Positions 61,269-64,000 of a stretch of 64,000 nt of DNA are shown here, one piece after another. The notes beneath the pieces were generated by a model, which was not told the origin of the DNA, did no database searches, and saw only the letters and a program-made list of their open reading frames with translations. The DNA is from Microvirga ossetica. Lineage in GTDB: Bacteria; Pseudomonadota; Alphaproteobacteria; Rhizobiales; Beijerinckiaceae. How positions within the stretch are numbered: the stretch's first letter is position 1; every line of letters starts with the position of its first letter. The position numbers and the translations under genes were made by a program. The stretch covers positions 1,099,501 through 1,163,500 of the forward strand of contig NZ_CP016616.1 in assembly GCF_002741015.1 (NCBI RefSeq), read 5' to 3'.

Positions 61269-62273
61269 TCAGAGGACTATGGTCTCCCATGCCCCCGAGT
61301 CTTCCGACCGGCGGAGCGCATCCAGAATGCGCATGTTCATGATCGCATCCTCCAGGTCATAGGCGAGGTTTGAGCCCTCCCTGACCGCACGGCTGAACGC
61401 CTCTCCCTGCAGCTGATACTGATCGACCGCCGGAAACTCGATGGCGCGGGCGGAGCGGTTGGCGTGCGCGGTTCCTTCGTCGACGAAGATCCGGGTTGGC
61501 ACGTCCGGAGGGGCGTTGAAGGGGATCTCGATCTCGATCCGTCCCTTCGTTCCGAGAATCTGGACCCGCTGGTACGGCACCGACTGGGTCGAGACGGTAA
61601 AGGTCAGCTGCCGTCCGCCACCGAAATCCATGAGGGCGCTTGTGGTGCGATCGACGCCGAAGGCCGGATCCCGGTCCATGAGCGTGACCGCCCGAACGGG
61701 CTCCGCGTCGAAGAAATACCGCCCGGCGACGATTGCATAGCAGCCGATGTCGAGGAGCCCTCCCCCACCGATATCCGCCTTGTTGCGAATATTCGCGGGA
61801 TCGCTGTTGAAATAGGCGAAGAGGATCTGGATCGCACGCAGCTCACCGATCTCGCCGCTTTGGATGATCTCGCGGGCCCGGTGCCATTGCGGATGATGGC
61901 GGACCATGAAAGCCTCTGCGATCAGAACCTGCGACGAGGCCTGCCGGAGTTGCTCCGCCTCCCCTGCCGTGATGGCGATCGGCTTCTCGCACAGCACGTG
62001 CTTGCCGGCAGCAGCGGCTGCCAGCGTCATCGGCACGTGCAGGTGATTGGGCAACGGATTGTAGATCGCCTCGATCTCGGGATCGGCGAACAGGGCCTCA
62101 TAGGAGCCGTAAGCCTTGGGAATGCCGAACTCCGCCGCCATGGCGCGGGCCGTCCCCTCGTCCCGCGAGGCGACGGCCACCACATCGCAGAGCGGACTTT
62201 TCATCAGGCCCGGAACGACTTTCGTTCGACCGATCTTGGCCGTGCTCAGGATTCCCCAGCGGACGGGTTGCAT
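61269..62273 (-). CDS. Gfo/Idh/MocA-family oxidoreductase
   Basis: The 334-residue protein has RWGILSTAKIGRTKVVPGLM (NAD(P) fold), IYNPLPNHLHVPMTLAAAAA, KHVLCEKPIA with the conserved Lys, and GGGLLDIGCYAIVAGRYFFD. The family oxidises or reduces sugars and polyols. It lies 45 bp after the LacI gene on the same strand and near a sugar-uptake gene, so it is probably catabolic and under that regulator. Confidence 0.9.
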   Translation of the reverse strand: MQPVRWGILSTAKIGRTKVVPGLMKSPLCDVVAVASRDEGTARAMAAEFGIPKAYGSYEALFADPEIEAIYNPLPNHLHVPMTLAAAAAGKHVLCEKPIAITAGEAEQLRQASSQVLIAEAFMVRHHPQWHRAREIIQSGEIGELRAIQILFAYFNSDPANIRNKADIGGGGLLDIGCYAIVAGRYFFDAEPVRAVTLMDRDPAFGVDRTTSALMDFGGGRQLTFTVSTQSVPYQRVQILGTKGRIEIEIPFNAPPDVPTRIFVDEGTAHANRSARAIEFPAVDQYQLQGEAFSRAVREGSNLAYDLEDAIMNMRILDALRRSEDSGAWETIVL

Positions 62274-62318
62274 GGCGTTCTCCTCACATCGCGCTCATTG
62301 CGGAGCACTTTTTCGATT

Positions 62319-63389
62319 TCAGAATACCGAGCGGCGCAGCGATTTGTAATCCTTGTGCAGAACCGGACCGGTCGTCTCGCGCTCGAGAAGGGTCAGCGGC
62401 AACCGGATGCTCCAGTCCTCGGATTTCATGTCGCCCCGGATGAGCTTCATGAGGACATCCGCTCCCACGCGCCCAAGCTCGTGCAGGGGCTGGCGGAACG
62501 TGGTGAGCGTCGGTTCGCTATAATCGGAAAGCTCGATCCCATCGAAGCCGATCACCGACACATCCTGCGGCACGCGCACGCGCTCGGCGCGCACGCGCTT
62601 GATGAAGCCGATCGCGCTCTCGTCGCAGGCGGCGAAGATCCCGGTCGGACGATCCTCCATTCGCAGGAAGGATTCGGCGGCCGCGACACCGGTTGCGAAG
62701 ACGAAGGGCCCTTCCCAGCGCACGAAATCGTGCTGACCGAACCCGGCCGCCGCGATCCCCTCCTTGAATCCCCGAAAGCGCTCGGCTTCGATGATCGAGC
62801 TCGGCGTGCCCGAGATATAGCCGAACCTGCGATGACCGAGAGCGCCGAGATATTCCACGGCCCTGCGGGAGGCTTCGCGGTCCTGAACGACCACATTGGG
62901 AATGCCGTCGTCCTGGATCGCAGCGCACATGGCCACGATCGGAAGCCCTGATTCGCGCATGTCGCGCGCCCCGTTCTCAGGGATGTAGCCGGTCAGCAGC
63001 AGAATGCCATCCACCTGCCGCGACAGGGCGAGATCGACATACCGGGCCTCGCGCTCGCGCCGGTTGTCCAGATTGCCGATGATGATGCCGTACCCGGACT
63101 TCGTCAGTTCGTCGTCGACGCCTCGGAGAATCTCGGCGAAGACCGGATTGGTGAGCCTGGGCGCCACCACCAGCACATTCATGGTGCGGCGGGTGCGCAG
63201 ATTCTGAGCCGTGCTGTTGGGGGTGTACCCGCTGCGGCGCACGGCCTCCATCACGACATCGTGGGTTTTCTTCCGGACCTTGTCGGGGTCCGAGAGGACG
63301 CGACTGACAGTTGCCGTCGATACGCCTGCAAGTCGAGCGACGTCGGCAATGCGTATGTCCTTGACCGCCCTCCAGCTTTTCCGACTCAT
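62319..63389 (-). CDS. LacI-family transcriptional regulator
   Basis: The 356-residue protein has an N-terminal HTH and hinge (IRIADVARLAGVSTATVSRV, LSDPDKV, TAQNLRTRRTMNVLVVAP) and a periplasmic-binding-protein-like sensor domain to the end. It should bind a sugar effector. GAGGTAACC lies before the ATG at 63389; the frame to 63434 is unlikely. It is divergent from the sugar-binding protein gene at 63548. A perfect palindrome between the two (63503-63516) is the likely operator. Confidence 0.92.
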   Translation of the reverse strand: MSRKSWRAVKDIRIADVARLAGVSTATVSRVLSDPDKVRKKTHDVVMEAVRRSGYTPNSTAQNLRTRRTMNVLVVAPRLTNPVFAEILRGVDDELTKSGYGIIIGNLDNRREREARYVDLALSRQVDGILLLTGYIPENGARDMRESGLPIVAMCAAIQDDGIPNVVVQDREASRRAVEYLGALGHRRFGYISGTPSSIIEAERFRGFKEGIAAAGFGQHDFVRWEGPFVFATGVAAAESFLRMEDRPTGIFAACDESAIGFIKRVRAERVRVPQDVSVIGFDGIELSDYSEPTLTTFRQPLHELGRVGADVLMKLIRGDMKSEDWSIRLPLTLLERETTGPVLHKDYKSLRRSVF

Positions 63390-63502
63390 ACAGGTTACCT
63401 CTGGCCCCCGGCAAGATATGTTACCCTCTTTCAAGGGTCGACAACTTACCTCAACTTCCTTCTTGACTAATCAAAAAAGCAGCTCCAACCTATATCTCAA
63501 GA

Positions 63503-63516
63503 TGTAATCGATTACA
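63503..63516. promoter_or_regulatory. LacI-family operator palindrome
   Basis: TGTAATCGATTACA is a perfect 14-bp palindrome with the central CG typical of LacI-family sites. It lies 32 bp before the start of the binding-protein gene and 114 bp from the regulator start, so it can control the transporter operon and perhaps the regulator. Confidence 0.75.
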
Positions 63517-63547
63517 AAAGTCGATAAAGCGCTTCTGGGAGGAAGCT

Positions 63548-64000
63548 ATGAGCATGAAAACACGCGTTTCCGCGTATACTCTTTCTGTTGCCCTCGTCTG
63601 CAGTTCCGGAGCACTCGCGCAACAAAAGGCCGAGGTTCTCCATTGGTGGACCTCCGCCGGCGAATCGGCCTCCGTGAGGGTCTTCGCCGACCAGTTCACC
63701 AAGGCCGGCGGCACCTGGGTCGACAACGCCATCGCCGGCGGCGCCAATGCGCGCACCGCCGGCATCAACCGGATGGTTGGCGGCAATCCCCCGACCATGA
63801 TGCAGTTCAACACCGGCAAGCAGTTCGACGAGCTGGTCAGCAACGATCTCTTGCGCGACGTCGACGCGCAGGCGAAAGCCGGCAAGTGGCGCGAGATCAT
63901 GCCGAAGCCCATCGTCGATGCGACTGTGCGCAATGGCAAATTCTATGCGGTTCCGGTCAATATTCACGGCCAGAACTGGATGTTCTACAACACCAAGATC
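63548..64000 (+). CDS. sugar ABC transporter substrate-binding protein, 3' end cut by window edge
   Basis: 151 codons are visible. A Sec signal peptide (RVSAYTLSVALVCSSGALAQ) is followed by EVLHWWTSAGESASVRVFAD, NPPTMMQFNTGKQFDELVSN and YAVPVNIHGQNWMFYNTKI. This matches family 1 solute-binding proteins of the glucose/mannose type. It should be a periplasmic sugar-binding lipid-free protein of an ABC importer whose permease and ATPase genes lie beyond the window. GGGAGGA is placed well before the ATG at 63548. A LacI-type operator lies just upstream. Confidence 0.9.
   Translation, partial: MSMKTRVSAYTLSVALVCSSGALAQQKAEVLHWWTSAGESASVRVFADQFTKAGGTWVDNAIAGGANARTAGINRMVGGNPPTMMQFNTGKQFDELVSNDLLRDVDAQAKAGKWREIMPKPIVDATVRNGKFYAVPVNIHGQNWMFYNTKI

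Noticed and set aside
61464..62951. 495-codon plus-strand frame
   Set aside because: Antisense to two clear genes (Gfo/Idh and LacI); composition typical of a shadow.

Overview
The window looks like a piece of a high-GC alphaproteobacterial chromosome, most likely Hyphomicrobiales and probably a Methylobacteriaceae/Microvirga-type organism. This is inferred from the protein families, including the XRE regulator, the HNH nucleases, the small coiled-coil proteins and the mix of insertion sequences; no rRNA or other species marker is present. It is an exopolysaccharide/lipopolysaccharide biosynthesis region broken up by mobile DNA, with housekeeping genes at both ends.

Left part (1-13.4 kb): a short-chain dehydrogenase cut by the window edge, an NCS2 uracil/xanthine permease, an esterase and a thioredoxin-reductase-like flavoprotein come first. 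Accessory DNA follows: two copies of a small-protein + HNH-nuclease cassette, a VapBC toxin-antitoxin pair with a palindromic operator, two poorly known coiled-coil proteins, an XRE regulator, a 3' fragment of tRNA-Phe (a likely attachment-site scar), a lipoprotein, an RTX protein and a truncated peptidoglycan-binding protein.

Middle part (13.8-49.7 kb): surface-polysaccharide genes alternate with insertion sequences. The sugar genes are an OafA/SGNH acyltransferase, a double GT2, a GT4, a GT2-GT4 fusion that shares an apparently identical 807-bp block with the GT4, a decayed third copy of the fusion, two small acyltransferases, a 1184-residue FkbM methyltransferase-GT2-GT4 protein, methyltransferases, a GtrB-like GT2 with an SMR-type flippase, and a DUF2142 membrane protein. 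The mobile DNA includes IS1380, IS1182, IS3/IS110 scraps, three IS630 types or relics, IS66 fragments, IS5, IS701 and a 143-bp MITE in two copies. It also includes a recombinase-in-trio (RIT) element whose two ends each cut an IS66 tnpB after codon 20.

Right part (50.2-64 kb): this side is more orderly. It holds rfbB-rfbC-rfbA (no rfbD in view), a DUF616-GT2 glycosyltransferase, a Wzm/Wzt-type ABC exporter, a nucleotide-sugar dehydrogenase, a rhamnosyltransferase-like GT2 and a phosphomannomutase. A sugar-uptake locus follows: a Gfo/Idh/MocA oxidoreductase, a LacI regulator with a perfect palindromic operator, and the start of a sugar ABC-transporter binding protein. Together the genes suggest export by an ABC (Wzm/Wzt) route of a rhamnose- and uronate-containing, acylated and methylated glycan, with variation driven by gene conversion and insertion sequences. 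All functions are inferred from sequence motifs read by eye; no database search was run.
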